A stretch of DNA of 64,000 nucleotides. Origin: JBBDYG01 sp040901765. GTDB lineage: Bacteria; Planctomycetota; Planctomycetia; Pirellulales; Lacipirellulaceae. Under the pieces are notes generated by a model. The model ran no database searches, was not told the DNA's origin, and saw only the letters and a list, made by a program, of their open reading frames with translations. A program made the translations under genes and the position numbers. The stretch lies in NCBI GenBank assembly GCA_040901765.1, contig JBBDYG010000097.1, positions 19,987-83,986 on the forward strand, given 5' to 3'. This document shows positions 63,949-64,000 of this stretch, in pieces. Position 1 is the stretch's first letter. Every line of letters begins with the position of its first letter.

Positions 63949-64000
63949 TAGTGCTCTGTCACTCTTATTCTGATGGATGGTATGCTCTTGGCAGTCGTTC
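63949..64000 (-). other. Window edge, possible 3' end of an upstream gene
   Basis: A second frame ends ERLPRAYHPSE-stop at 63965. It could be the tail of an upstream gene such as a primase, but 11 codons are too few to decide. Confidence 0.25.

Overview
The window reads as chromosomal DNA of a planctomycete, most likely from the Pirellulales. The evidence is a 1518-residue secreted beta-helix protein whose N-terminus carries the FEPLEDRRLLA-type motif and whose C-terminus carries dockerin-like repeats, a 2990-residue TPR protein, TPR proteins with the LATCP signature, a periplasmic-type sulfatase, a fused LplT-PlsC-acyl-ACP synthetase, and an EF-G of the kind that resembles mitochondrial EF-G1. 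Genes are mostly in short or single-gene units. Many intergenic gaps are filled with palindromic repeats.

Layout. 1-13.8 kb: 5' end of an EF-G gene, a CPBP membrane protease with in-frame repeat insertions, a secreted Ig-fold-type protein, two tandem TPR exported proteins, fumC, trpC, an MscS channel and an MFS permease. 14-26 kb: an SLC13/RCK permease overlapping tail to tail with a sulfatase, then housekeeping genes (panB, ald, mtnA) mixed with four toxin-antitoxin modules (a truncated vapC with its antitoxin, mntA/hepT, a frameshifted vapBC, DUF433/DUF5615) and a GxxExxY cassette flanked by perfect 21-bp inverted repeats. 26-37 kb: ppx, a ThDP 2-keto acid decarboxylase, an anti-sigma/anti-anti-sigma pair, the LplT-Aas fusion, a His/Tyr-rich exported protein and an enolase-superfamily enzyme. 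37-51.5 kb: two giant exported proteins separated by a repeat-rich gap.

51.9-56.6 kb holds the most interesting unit. A sigma-54 activator is divergent from a VIT-VWA protein that has a Gly-rich/TM/Arg-rich C-terminal sorting tail, and a rhombosortase-like rhomboid protease follows. A near-perfect -24/-12 promoter (TGGCCCG-N4-TTGCA) and inverted repeats that could be the activator's binding sites lie in the shared intergenic region. A 36-nt palindrome separates substrate from enzyme. I infer a dedicated, sigma-54-switched surface-sorting system.

56.6-60.2 kb: a GntR/YtrA-type regulator with a palindromic operator, an ABC ATPase, its permease and a membrane protein with a zinc-ribbon tail. 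60.2-64 kb: tRNA-Met(CAT) followed by what looks like one end of an integrated element (tyrosine integrase, excisionase-like HTH protein, a possibly frameshifted zinc-ribbon protein, and a P-loop ATPase running to the window edge).

All functions are read from motifs and gene context only; no database search was possible.
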